49,694 nt of DNA from Chloroflexota bacterium (GTDB lineage: Bacteria; Chloroflexota; Anaerolineae; Aggregatilineales; Phototrophicaceae). The translations under genes were made by a program, and so were the position numbers. Numbering within the stretch: the first letter of the stretch is position 1; each line of letters starts with the position of its first letter. The stretch spans positions 1 through 49,694 of the forward strand of contig JAPOWG010000032.1 of NCBI GenBank assembly GCA_026707745.1. Reading direction: 5' to 3'. Below the pieces are notes generated by a model that was not told the origin of the DNA, did not search any database, and saw nothing but the letters and a program-made list of their open reading frames with translations. This document shows, one piece after another, positions 9,122 to 17,591 of this stretch.

Positions 9122-11023
9122 ATGAGAGTTTTTCGCAATCGCCTCGCTTTGCTTTGCCTGCTTACGCTCTTGTGGTCGGCAATCTTCTCCAGCGCTCAAG
9201 ATGACGACGCTATTTCGATTGTCGGCTCGAGGATCTTGAGTGATGTCTTGGTATCCTTGGGCGAAGCCGCAAACATAGAGTCCCTCGATATTTCTGCGAA
9301 AGGCACGCCCCGAGGCATCGATATATTCTGTAACGGCGATATTGATATCGCTGTGGCGTCGCGCGCGATCAGCGCTGCCGAAGACCTGATCTGCGGGGCC
9401 AATGAAGTTGTTCACAGCGAATTCCTATTCGCGCACAAAATCGTGGCGTTCGCGGCGCATAATGCGGTGCCTGTTTCTTGTATTTCCAGCAGCGAGCTGG
9501 ATTCTCTTCTGAAACCGTCCTCAAGCAATCAAGCTTCGGATTGGGCAGACTATGCCCCGGAAACAGATACGCTCCCGGTCGTGATTTTTGTGCCACATAC
9601 AAATACGCTTGAGTACGCCATTGCTGACAGCAATATCGCGGGCGATCGGCTTCGCAATGATGTCGAAACTTATGAGTCAGTCGACGACGCGGTGGCAAGA
9701 GCCGGCGACGCCGAAGGCTCGCTGGCAATTCTGCCTTTTATGCCCGGCTTGACCAGCGACGAGCCAATCAAAGTGATCGAGACCAAGAGCGCCGATGATT
9801 CCAATTGTGTCAGCCCGTCCGCAGAGAATGTCGAGTCCGGCCTTTATCCATTCGCGCAATCCTATTTTTTGTACGTGAATAGAGCGCGCATGTCGGAGAA
9901 GGAAACCCTCGAAGCTTTCGTGCAAATGTTGATAAGTACGGAATCCGCGGACACGATCGAGCGTTTTGGATTTACCCCGGCTACGCCGGAGGCCTATGAC
10001 ATAAACGCGCGAATGCTAAGTAATCCCGATGCGACGCTTGCCGTTGGCGGTGGCGAGACAGCATTCGAGATTCCTGAAGGCTTAACCGGTGATGTCAACA
10101 TCAGCGGTTCAGCGAACGCCTATCAGTTGCTGGACCGCGTCTCATCCCGCTTGTCCCGAGATAGCGTGCAACTTCAAGTCAGCATCAATGCCGTTGGACG
10201 GTCAGCCGGCGTCGCGAGCCTTTGTGCCGGTGAAGTTGATTTAGCGGTCCTCGACTCTCCGCCGGATACGCTCGATATGAGCGCATGCGATGAGAGCGAA
10301 GTCGATACAGTTGCCATCGATATCGGCAGTCATACAACGGTTCTGTTGGGTAATGAGGCAGATCGGCACACTATGTGCTTGACGTTGGAACAAATCGATT
10401 CGATTTGGAACGCATCTTCCACAAACAGGATCACGGCCTGGAACGATATCGACGCGTCTATGCCGGAACAAACAATGACGCTATTCGGCTTGACGTCGGT
10501 CGATCGCTATGCGGATATCCTGCTGCAGGGCATGCAAGAAACAGCGCCGCCTATCAGGCGCGATACTGAACAGGATTTCGATCACTTATACCGGGCGGCC
10601 GCAGTAGGGAATGTGGCAGGCTCGCTTACCTATATGGCATGGCCGGATTATCAGGAAGTGCTGGACATGCAACAATCCAATGTGCGTCTTGTCGGTGTTG
10701 ACGCCGGCTCTGGCTGCGTATCGCCAAGCGCCGATACCATAGTAAACGGCACATACCCGCTGTCGCGTCCAGCCAGCCTGCTGGCAAAGGAAACGGCATT
10801 GACCGACATTAATGTTCAGTCCCTGCTTTGGAGCTTATTCTCCGACGATAACTGGCAACTCCTCGAAGGCGAAGAATTCGTTGGCATCGAACGAGCTGAC
10901 CTGCCCGCCCGGCGCAGACAACTGGAGACGCTCTTCAGGCAGGCGGAATCCAAGGTCGCTGCAACTGAGGAATCCGCGGAACAAGCGGACGGCGACGAAG
11001 CAAGAGAAGACTCATCCGAGTAA
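9122..11023 (+). CDS. Secreted tandem PstS-like substrate-binding protein
   Basis: 633 residues with a clear signal peptide (RNRLALLCLLTLLWSAIFSSAQ). Two PBP-like halves follow, each ending in a PstS-like segment: CVSPSAENVESGLYPFAQSYFLYVN and CVSPSADTIVNGTYPLSRPASLL are parallel. An acidic Glu-rich C-terminal tail closes the protein. The repeated halves indicate internal duplication. In the PBP-like-2/PstS family such proteins bind phosphate or related anions outside the membrane, but no Pst permease or ATPase gene is nearby, so a sensing or orphan-binding role is possible. ATG 9122 has AGGAG 10 nt upstream; an in-frame ATG at 9095 is the alternative. Transport function is not proven. Confidence 0.75.
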   Translation: MRVFRNRLALLCLLTLLWSAIFSSAQDDDAISIVGSRILSDVLVSLGEAANIESLDISAKGTPRGIDIFCNGDIDIAVASRAISAAEDLICGANEVVHSEFLFAHKIVAFAAHNAVPVSCISSSELDSLLKPSSSNQASDWADYAPETDTLPVVIFVPHTNTLEYAIADSNIAGDRLRNDVETYESVDDAVARAGDAEGSLAILPFMPGLTSDEPIKVIETKSADDSNCVSPSAENVESGLYPFAQSYFLYVNRARMSEKETLEAFVQMLISTESADTIERFGFTPATPEAYDINARMLSNPDATLAVGGGETAFEIPEGLTGDVNISGSANAYQLLDRVSSRLSRDSVQLQVSINAVGRSAGVASLCAGEVDLAVLDSPPDTLDMSACDESEVDTVAIDIGSHTTVLLGNEADRHTMCLTLEQIDSIWNASSTNRITAWNDIDASMPEQTMTLFGLTSVDRYADILLQGMQETAPPIRRDTEQDFDHLYRAAAVGNVAGSLTYMAWPDYQEVLDMQQSNVRLVGVDAGSGCVSPSADTIVNGTYPLSRPASLLAKETALTDINVQSLLWSLFSDDNWQLLEGEEFVGIERADLPARRRQLETLFRQAESKVAATEESAEQADGDEAREDSSE

Positions 11024-11043
11024 GTGTCGCGAGCAAATCTGAG

Positions 11044-11297
11044 CAGCCGCTGGGCGCGTAAGCGGCGGATTTGGGCTACCGCGCTCACAGAAAATAATAG
11101 ACTTGCTCGGCTACCGCAGATCGCGGTTATCAGAAAAGAGACACAAAGTGCACAGAGAAAACTTAAGTAGATGTTTTCATTTTGCGGGCGACCCGCAGGG
11201 TCGCCCCTACCGCCGACTTTTATTTTGGCGTTGCATAACTTAGTTGGTCCTACTTCCGTGCCAATGTGGTGAATAAAAATTTAATCCGATTGCCCTG
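11044..11297 (+). repeat. Full composite repeat: S-A, T, H, R and tail modules
   Basis: The most complete copy of the composite. S element 11044-11140 (stem GCCGCT...AGCGGC; variable hairpin ACCGC-agatc-GCGGT). T tract 11140-11158. H hairpin 11186-11206 (GGGCGACCC-gca-GGGTCGCCC) followed by CTAC. R block 11207-11252 (TTATTTTGGCGTTGCATAAC, TTAGTTGGTCCTACTT). Tail 11259-11297 (CAATGTGGTGAA ... GATTGCCCTG). The orientation matches the copies elsewhere. Confidence 0.75.
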
Positions 11298-11336
11298 TGA
11301 TGACAGGCAGTGGACAGTTCTGCTCGTTCCCGCCTG

Positions 11337-11345
11337 TGCTATACT
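11337..11345 (+). promoter_or_regulatory. Extended -10 promoter of the dinG operon
   Basis: TG-C-TATACT at 11337-11345 forms an extended -10 element. No good -35 is seen at 17 nt. Transcription from here would place the S-B repeat (11359-11450) in the 5' leader of dinG. An AGCGGCT-cgag-AGCCGCT palindrome directly follows at 11348-11365. Confidence 0.5.
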
Positions 11346-11358
11346 TTAGCGGCTCGAG

Positions 11359-11450
11359 AGCCGCTCGGCGGCAACGGACTTGGGCTACCGCGCTCACAGA
11401 AAATAATTAACCTGCTCGGCTACCGAAGATCGAGGTTTATCAAAATAGAG
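11359..11450 (+). repeat. S element copy B in the dinG leader
   Basis: Left hairpin GCCGC-tcg-GCGGC, then the conserved GGGCTACCGCGCTCACAG block and the AAAATAATTAACCTGC block. The variable part reads CGGCTACCGAAGATCGAGG with flanking AACCT/AGGTT pairing, closing with AAAATAGAG. It ends 20 nt before the dinG ATG. Confidence 0.75.
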
Positions 11451-11470
11451 GCATTGGATGGGAGGCACCC

Positions 11471-14239
11471 ATGCATGGCGAATTGATCGCCTTTGATCTG
11501 GAGACGACAGGCCTTGACGTCGCCAGAAGTGAAATAATCGAGATTGGCATTGCCAGATTCGATGACGGGGAACTCATCGACAGTTATCAGACTTTTGTCA
11601 AGCCTAGAGGACCCATCCCGGTAGAAATCACACATTTGACAGGCATTCACCTGGACGACGTCCAGGGCGCGCCGCCAATCGAGCATATCCTGGAGGAGCT
11701 TCAAGCCCGGTTTGGAAGCGCGCCGGTAATCGCTCACAACGCCGGCTTTGATGTGTCTTTCATGCAGAAACACGGCTTGCTCTCGGAAAACGCAGTCATT
11801 GATACTTACGAGTTGGCTTCCATCGTATTGCCTTCCGCCCCTCGTTATAATCTCAACAGCCTGGCTACGGCTGCCGGTATCCAGCTTAAAAACGCCCATC
11901 GCGCCCTGGATGACGCCACCGCCACCGGGCAGCTATACTGGACCTTGTGGCAGAAGCTGCTGCGGCTGCCCTACAAGATTTTGGCCGAAATCGTCAGCGC
12001 AGCCGGCGCAAAGCAATGGGATCTATTGCCATTGTTCCAATCGGCGCTGTCGGAATCGCTGCAGTCAGGAATAGACGGGCGCATGAACTCGCCTTTCTTC
12101 ACGGAGGAGCTTTCCGGAAAGGCGCTGAAACCTTCCCAGGCGTCCCACAGCAAAGTAGATGTGGAGCTTGTCCGAAGCATGTTTGACGCAGGCGGTGATC
12201 TTGGATCCAGCTTGTCCAACTATGAAGCGCGCGGACCTCAGGCACAAATGGCTTGTGAAGTCGCGACTGCTCTGAACGAAGGCGAACAGGTTTTGATTGA
12301 AGCCGGCACCGGCACCGGCAAATCGCTGGCGTATTTGATTCCGGCGGCGCATTGGGCAACCTGGAACGATCAACGCGTCGTGGTCTCGACCCATACTATC
12401 AATTTGCAGGAGCAGTTGCTAAACAAAGACATGCCGATTGTTCACGAGCTTATCAAGCGCGATTTGCGCGCGTCCATCATGAAGGGGCGCGGCAACTATC
12501 TTTGTCCTCGCCGACTTGATACATTGCGCCGGCGCAAGCCAGCGAACCTGGAAGAGTTGCGAACGCTGGCCAAGGTTCTGGTCTGGATGCAGAATGGTTG
12601 CAGCGGGGATCGCGGAGACTTGAGCTTGCGAGCCGGCGAGTGGAGTACCTGGGCGCGCCTGAGCGCCCAAGACGAAGATTGCACGACCCTGCGATGCGCT
12701 TCGGAAATGAACGGCGTTTGCCCGTATTATAGAGCGCGGCGCCGTGCGGAAACGGCACATATTCTGATTACGAATCACGCCTTGCTGATTGCGGACGCGA
12801 ATATCGAAAATCGCGTACTGCCCGAATACTTGAACCTCATCATTGACGAGGCGCATCATCTTGAAGACGCGATCACTGACGGACTCAGCCGACGGATAGA
12901 CGAACAGCTGATACTTTCCCGACTGCGCGAAATCGGCGCCGGAAGAAGCAGCACATTGAGAGAATTGTTGTCCGATGCAAGAACCGTCGTCCCGGCGACG
13001 GATCTCGCCAGGCTCGAGCGATTTGTGGAAAATACGGCGGAAACGCTTGGCGTCATGAATACGAAGGTGCGCAAGTATTTTCGCGCATTGCATGATTTTG
13101 CCGCCAGCCACGACCGTGGCAGCCGCTATCAAATGCGCCTGCTGAACTCCCATCGCGATTCCGGAGGATTCGCGAACGCGCAAAGTGCCTGGAAGCAACT
13201 CGCCGAGTACTTTCTGGCGCTCGCTGACGCCCTGGGTCACTTGGCACGCGCCTTGCCACGTTACGAACAATACCGGATCCCTGATCTCGATGATTACCGA
13301 GGTGAAATTCGTTCGCACTTTCATTTTCTAAATTCGCTGCACGATCAGCTTGAGCGCTTCACTTTCGATCCAGACAGCAACATGGTGTATTCCATAACGC
13401 CCGGCGACAAAGCGGAAAAACTGCGTATCCACATTTCTCCACTGCACGTAGGGCCTTTGATGGAAGAATTCCTGAATCAGCGCAAAGAGAGCATCATCCT
13501 GACGGGCGCTACTTTACGGACACAGGGCAATTTCGATCATATTAAGGAGCGTCTCTATGCGGATCACTACGGGACGGTGGCTTTAGGGTCGCCATTTGAT
13601 TACAAGCGTTCGACACTGGTATACGTTCCGGATGACATACCGGAACCGAACCAGCGCAGCGCCTATCAAAAGATGGTAGAGCGCGGCATCATTGAGCTGG
13701 CTGCTGAATTGGACGGTCGCGTACTGGTGCTCTTTACCAGTTACGCGCAATTGCGCGAGACATCGAGGGCGATCACGCCCAGGCTGAAACTGGGCGATAT
13801 TGTGGTCTACGATCAGAGTTTCGGAACGAGCCGCGACGCTCTTTTGGAGAGCTTCAAGTCGGCAAAGCGCGCCGTGCTCATGGGTACGAGAAGCTTTTGG
13901 GAAGGTATTGATATTCCAGGCGAAGATCTAAGCGCAGTCGTCATAGCGCGGCTGCCTTTCGCGGTGCCGTCCGATCCGATCTTCTCGGCACGCTCGGAGG
14001 CATACGAAAATGCCTTTCAACAATTTGCCATACCGGATGCTATACTCCGTTTTCGGCAAGGGTTTGGTCGTTTGATCCGCAGCAGCAGCGATCGTGGCAT
14101 CGTGGCCGTATTTGACAAGCGGGTCATCAGCAAGAATTATGGCGCCAGCTTTCTTGAATCGCTGCCAGATTGCACAATGCGATATGGTTCCCTGGACAAC
14201 TTGCCGCAAACTGCGAGGCAATGGCTTAACCTTATCTGA
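11471..14239 (+). CDS. dinG: DnaQ-DinG family exonuclease/helicase
   Basis: 922 residues combining an N-terminal DEDDh 3'-5' exonuclease (FDLETTGLD with D9/E11, HNAGFDVSF, HRALDDA) and an XPD/DinG superfamily 2 helicase. Helicase motifs: Walker A EAGTGTGKS near 277-286, DEAHH near 458, TRSFWEGIDIPG, and motif VI QGFGRLIRS. Four cysteines between Walker A and DEAH (LCPRR, GCSGDRGD, DCTTLRC, VCPYYRARR) could ligate an iron-sulfur cluster as in DinG/XPD. It likely unwinds and trims DNA in repair. ATG 11471 follows GGGAGG. The next gene follows its stop by 9 nt, giving an operon with 14249 and 14589. Confidence 0.92.
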   Translation: MHGELIAFDLETTGLDVARSEIIEIGIARFDDGELIDSYQTFVKPRGPIPVEITHLTGIHLDDVQGAPPIEHILEELQARFGSAPVIAHNAGFDVSFMQKHGLLSENAVIDTYELASIVLPSAPRYNLNSLATAAGIQLKNAHRALDDATATGQLYWTLWQKLLRLPYKILAEIVSAAGAKQWDLLPLFQSALSESLQSGIDGRMNSPFFTEELSGKALKPSQASHSKVDVELVRSMFDAGGDLGSSLSNYEARGPQAQMACEVATALNEGEQVLIEAGTGTGKSLAYLIPAAHWATWNDQRVVVSTHTINLQEQLLNKDMPIVHELIKRDLRASIMKGRGNYLCPRRLDTLRRRKPANLEELRTLAKVLVWMQNGCSGDRGDLSLRAGEWSTWARLSAQDEDCTTLRCASEMNGVCPYYRARRRAETAHILITNHALLIADANIENRVLPEYLNLIIDEAHHLEDAITDGLSRRIDEQLILSRLREIGAGRSSTLRELLSDARTVVPATDLARLERFVENTAETLGVMNTKVRKYFRALHDFAASHDRGSRYQMRLLNSHRDSGGFANAQSAWKQLAEYFLALADALGHLARALPRYEQYRIPDLDDYRGEIRSHFHFLNSLHDQLERFTFDPDSNMVYSITPGDKAEKLRIHISPLHVGPLMEEFLNQRKESIILTGATLRTQGNFDHIKERLYADHYGTVALGSPFDYKRSTLVYVPDDIPEPNQRSAYQKMVERGIIELAAELDGRVLVLFTSYAQLRETSRAITPRLKLGDIVVYDQSFGTSRDALLESFKSAKRAVLMGTRSFWEGIDIPGEDLSAVVIARLPFAVPSDPIFSARSEAYENAFQQFAIPDAILRFRQGFGRLIRSSSDRGIVAVFDKRVISKNYGASFLESLPDCTMRYGSLDNLPQTARQWLNLI

Positions 14240-14248
14240 GGGATTCCT

Positions 14249-14596
14249 ATGATAACCCCAGCAGGGCGCGAATGTCCGCATTTTTATGCCGATTACAATC
14301 GGCATACACGCGATGTAGAGGAGTGCCGCCTGGCAAAACAAAACCCGGACTCGCTGGATTGGCATGCCAAAGATTGCGCCAAATGCCCGGTCCCGGATAT
14401 CCTTTTGGCGAATGCCAGCCGCGACACCGAACTGACACTTACCATTCGATCTGGGCTACTGGGATTGATGCGCCGCATCGAAGTCGAAGCGATCTGCTTG
14501 AAGAATGGAGAAAAAGTCGATCCCTATGTAGGTTGCCCGGACGATCATCCAAGCTTGGATATTTTCCGCAAGGCGCTGGAAAACGGCGATGATTAA
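14249..14596 (+). CDS. Cys-rich small protein of unknown function
   Basis: 115 residues, family not named. Cysteines are at 9, 26, 43, 46, 83 and 96; C43-AK-C46 is a CxxC pair, and with C9 and C26 it could form a zinc or Fe-S site. Several His/Asp residues lie near the N-terminus (HFYADYNRH). No signal peptide or membrane helix. It sits between dinG and a HAD-DinB fusion and overlaps the latter by 8 nt, so it is translated in the same operon. A nucleic-acid or redox-linked role is only a guess from this context. Confidence 0.7.
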   Translation: MITPAGRECPHFYADYNRHTRDVEECRLAKQNPDSLDWHAKDCAKCPVPDILLANASRDTELTLTIRSGLLGLMRRIEVEAICLKNGEKVDPYVGCPDDHPSLDIFRKALENGDD

Positions 14597-15758
14597 GGCA
14601 GTATTGCTTGACCTCGACAAGAGCATGCTGGACCGCCCGGGCCATCAGTTCGCCGCGAGCTTCCGGCGCGCCGTCGCACAGCATTTGGAAGAACAAACAG
14701 GCATCAAAAGCGCGGATGGCGTCTTCCACAGGGCAATTCAGAAGCTGAATGGCCAGCGCGACATAGTCTCCTCGAACGACGAGGTCATGACGTCGAGCAT
14801 CGCCGCGGAGGTGAATGCCTCGGTCGGTGACATTCATTTGATGCTTGGGTCACTCTATCAATCGCTATACGAGCGGCCGCGCAGTGTAGCCTGCGCCCCG
14901 CCAGGCGCGCGGCAACTGGTGGAAGCCCTGCTTGAGCAAGGCCTGGCAGTTGCCATCGTCATCAATCCCATTTATCGGGAAGCGGCTATCGTTCAAGGGC
15001 TGAAATGGGCCGGTCTGGGCGATTTCATCGAGTCTTTCGCGTTTCTTAGCTCCAGCGAGCATATGCATTTCGCCAAGGCTGATCCGGCGTTTTACGCCGA
15101 ACTGATCGCTCGTATCGGCATTGAGCCCGACGAAGCTCTTCTGGTAGGCGACAACCGGCAAAAGGATAATCTGCCTGCCGAGACCGTTGGACTTCACACT
15201 TGGCCCCTTGAAAACGCGACCGGGTTAGAAGCCTTGCTCCAACATGTTCAATATTCCGGATGGCAGGACCGCTATAGTGGAGGCCCGCTGCGGGAAACGA
15301 TGTTAAAGCCGCAGTTTTTGGGCAATCTTGGCGCCCTTTTCGGCTTGCTGAGCGAAGTGAAAGCGCAGCAATGGCATCAGAAGCCGGATCCAAATGAATG
15401 GTCCATCGTACAAATACTTTGTCATTTGGCGGAAACGGAAACCGCAGTTCATCAGAAGCGGTTGCAAAAGATCCTGAGAGTCGAGAATCCCTTTATTCGC
15501 GCGCTTCCGCCGCCGGGACCCGACGTGCCAACCTGCAGCGACCGCCCCCTAGATGTAGCCGAGGAATTCCGAGAGAAGCGCCTGTCTACCCTTGAACTGA
15601 TCGCGGAGTTGACGCCAGAGGACTGGCAGCGACCAGCCCGGCATAGCATTTTCGGCTTAACCAATTTGCTGGAAATGGCGTATTTCACGGCGCAGCACGA
15701 CCGGCTGCATATTTCACAGCTGTGCCAGACGCTTGGCAAGTGTTTGGACCCGATCTAG
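14589..15758 (+). CDS. HAD-like hydrolase fused to a DinB-family domain
   Basis: 389 residues. The N-terminal half is a HAD hydrolase: motif I LLDLDKSML with D8 and D10, a cap helical region, motif II around VAIVINP, and motif IV LLVGDNRQKDN. The usual DxDGT is DLDKS here, and motif II has Asn instead of Thr/Ser, so activity may differ. The C-terminal half from about residue 245 is a DinB/YfiT-like four-helix bundle (EWSIVQILCHLAETE ... AQHDRLHISQL), whose His residues usually bind a divalent metal. Such bundles often carry thiol-transferase or hydrolase activity. The fusion is unusual. It overlaps the preceding gene by 8 nt. Confidence 0.8.
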   Translation: MIKAVLLDLDKSMLDRPGHQFAASFRRAVAQHLEEQTGIKSADGVFHRAIQKLNGQRDIVSSNDEVMTSSIAAEVNASVGDIHLMLGSLYQSLYERPRSVACAPPGARQLVEALLEQGLAVAIVINPIYREAAIVQGLKWAGLGDFIESFAFLSSSEHMHFAKADPAFYAELIARIGIEPDEALLVGDNRQKDNLPAETVGLHTWPLENATGLEALLQHVQYSGWQDRYSGGPLRETMLKPQFLGNLGALFGLLSEVKAQQWHQKPDPNEWSIVQILCHLAETETAVHQKRLQKILRVENPFIRALPPPGPDVPTCSDRPLDVAEEFREKRLSTLELIAELTPEDWQRPARHSIFGLTNLLEMAYFTAQHDRLHISQLCQTLGKCLDPI

Positions 15759-15861
15759 CCTTCTGGTTCTCGCTAGTATCAGGAACGAGAATTTCAACAG
15801 GGCAATTGCATCAAAATGAGTATGCGCTGTGACGAACATTGCATACACTGCATTCTAACCA

Positions 15862-16381
15862 CAGCAGCTCGGCGGCAGCGAAAAGGTCACAGGAATGCCG
15901 CGCTCGCGCAAAATCGTAAGCCGACTTATCGCTTGAGCGATGCGGTTTACGTAAACAGAGCACAGAAGTAAATCCAAGTAAGTCGTGCAAGAAAATCTGA
16001 ACACAGAGGACACAGAGTGCACAGAAGTAGTTGCACGTAAGTTATGGAAGAAAATTAACCACAAAGGACACAGAGGGCACAAAGAAAAAGCGGCAGAGGA
16101 ATATATTTTGCGGGCGTTTCGGCGAAACGCCCCTACAATTGGTTACTTTATTGAGAATTTGCATTACTTTGTTGGTTTGACTTCAGCAAGTGCAAGTAAG
16201 TCATGCAAAAAAAATTCCTGTGCTGTAGGGGCGGCACGCTGTGCCGCCCGTTCCTTCACTAATTGTTTGCGAGCGTTTCAGCGAAACGCCCGCAAACTTG
16301 TCGCTTTTTCAGAGTCTCATTACTTTCTCGTAACTACATCTATGGCAATGTGGTGAAAAACAATTTGATGCGATTGCCCTG
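15862..16381 (+). repeat. Large repeat array: S-E, T tracts, H hairpins, R-like blocks, tail
   Basis: The 15759-16450 spacer has no gene. S element copy E is at 15862-15960, with a strong hairpin CGTAAGCCG ... CGGTTTACG enclosing ATCGCT-tg-AGCGAT. T tracts lie at 15957-15970, 16002-16030 and 16058-16086. H hairpins lie at 16112-16132 (GTTTC/GAAAC), 16229-16249 (GGCAC/GTGCC; preceded by GTAGG, so inverted relative to the others) and 16265-16297 (15-nt arms, one mismatch, same GTTTC/GAAAC core). R-like blocks follow the hairpins, and the tail (CAATGTGGTGAA ... GATTGCCCTG) is at 16346-16381. Confidence 0.75.
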
Positions 16382-16461
16382 AAAATATCAATCAATCCGT
16401 TGCAAAAACCATCAAAAGCAGGCAAACTCGCCGTATCAAGCGCTGATGCCGTGTAATTTGC

Positions 16462-16489
16462 TTGACTAATTTCGTTCTTTTTGTACAAT
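16462..16489 (+). promoter_or_regulatory. Promoter of the polyprenyl synthase gene
   Basis: TTGACT (16462-16467), 16-nt spacer, TACAAT (16484-16489). It is 48 nt before the chosen ATG, directly after the repeat array. Confidence 0.7.
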
Positions 16490-16537
16490 ACATTTAGATA
16501 GTTCTGAAATTCACAATTGGTGACTTGGAGTCTTGAC

Positions 16538-17494
16538 ATGACAGCTTGGGCGGTGGATCAAGCAAGCCTTGGCGAGCTTGTCGATGCAGGGCTGACGTCT
16601 ATCGAAGAAGCCATGTATCAGGCGACGAGCAGCGAGGTAGAGGTCTTAAGAGACGCAAGCCGACATATCTTGAGCGCCGGAGGCAAACGGATTCGTCCGC
16701 GCCTCTTGCTACTTTCATATCTTGCGCTGGGCGGCAATGATCTGGAACGTGTGGCCAAACCCGCGGCCGCAGTCGAGCTTATGCATACGGCGAGCGTGGT
16801 GCACGATGACATCAACGATCACGGGATCGTACGGCGTGGACGTCCGTCGGTGAATTCCATTTGGGGGCGCACATTCGCGCTTTTGACCGGGGACTTTCTG
16901 TTCACCGCCGTCTACGAATTGATGGCGCCTTATCAGCATCTTAATGTTGACCTGGCCAGGGCAGCGACCGCTCTTGTTGAAGGTGAAACCCTCCAAGCAA
17001 GCGCCGTAAAAGACAAGATCTTCACCCGCGACATCTACATGCGCATTATCGCGCTCAAAACCGCGGCGCTCTTCCGCGCAGCGGGAACTATCGGCGCCAA
17101 GCTGGCAAACGGCAGCAGCGATGCAGTGGCCGCGCTGTCAAGCTTCGGCTTCAACCTTGGCATGGCCTTTCAGATAGTTGATGACATATTGGATCTGGTC
17201 GCCGACGAGTCCACACTAGGCAAATCTACAGGTATCGATCTCGAACAAGGACGAGGCGTCGCGGTCGCTTTGAATGATGCCGGAAACAGTTCGAGCAATG
17301 GTCGTCACGATATCGCCGATCCGATGGATCAAATCAAGCGTCGGTTGTTGGAAGGCAACACCATTGCAGAGGCGCGCGAACAGGCTGAATTGCTTGTGCA
17401 AGACGCCATTGTCCAGCTTTCTGTCATTCCGAATTCGCACTACAAAGAAGAATTGGTCGGTCTAGCCAATCTTGTCATCGAACGTGACTACTAG
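16538..17494 (+). CDS. Polyprenyl diphosphate synthase (trans-prenyltransferase)
   Basis: 318 residues. Head-to-tail condensation of isopentenyl diphosphate onto an allylic chain, for quinone side chains or similar. The first Asp-rich motif is HDDINDHGIVRRGRP near residue 88 (DDxxD). The second is FQIVDDILD near 212. The GGKRIRPRLL substrate-binding block is near 47. The family resembles heptaprenyl/octaprenyl (HepT/IspB) synthases; the chain length cannot be read safely. ATG 16538 has GGAG 8 nt upstream, better than the in-frame ATG at 16517. Confidence 0.93.
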   Translation: MTAWAVDQASLGELVDAGLTSIEEAMYQATSSEVEVLRDASRHILSAGGKRIRPRLLLLSYLALGGNDLERVAKPAAAVELMHTASVVHDDINDHGIVRRGRPSVNSIWGRTFALLTGDFLFTAVYELMAPYQHLNVDLARAATALVEGETLQASAVKDKIFTRDIYMRIIALKTAALFRAAGTIGAKLANGSSDAVAALSSFGFNLGMAFQIVDDILDLVADESTLGKSTGIDLEQGRGVAVALNDAGNSSSNGRHDIADPMDQIKRRLLEGNTIAEAREQAELLVQDAIVQLSVIPNSHYKEELVGLANLVIERDY

Positions 17495-17591
17495 AAAGCG
17501 ACATCGCCCTCATTTCTCATGACTGTTTCACTACGGTAGACAGTCCTTAGCTGCGAAACTCCAAATCTCACCGGATGAGCGACCACCGCGC

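Noticed and set aside
15985..16356. Open frame of about 120 codons inside the repeat array
   Set aside because: It is made of repeat modules; the apparent protein repeats (CTEV, FRRNAP) reflect the DNA repeats, not a gene.
15862..16381. Insertion sequence or MITE with terminal inverted repeats
   Set aside because: No transposase, no target-site duplication and no matching inverted ends could be found around the composite; a non-autonomous mobile origin remains possible.
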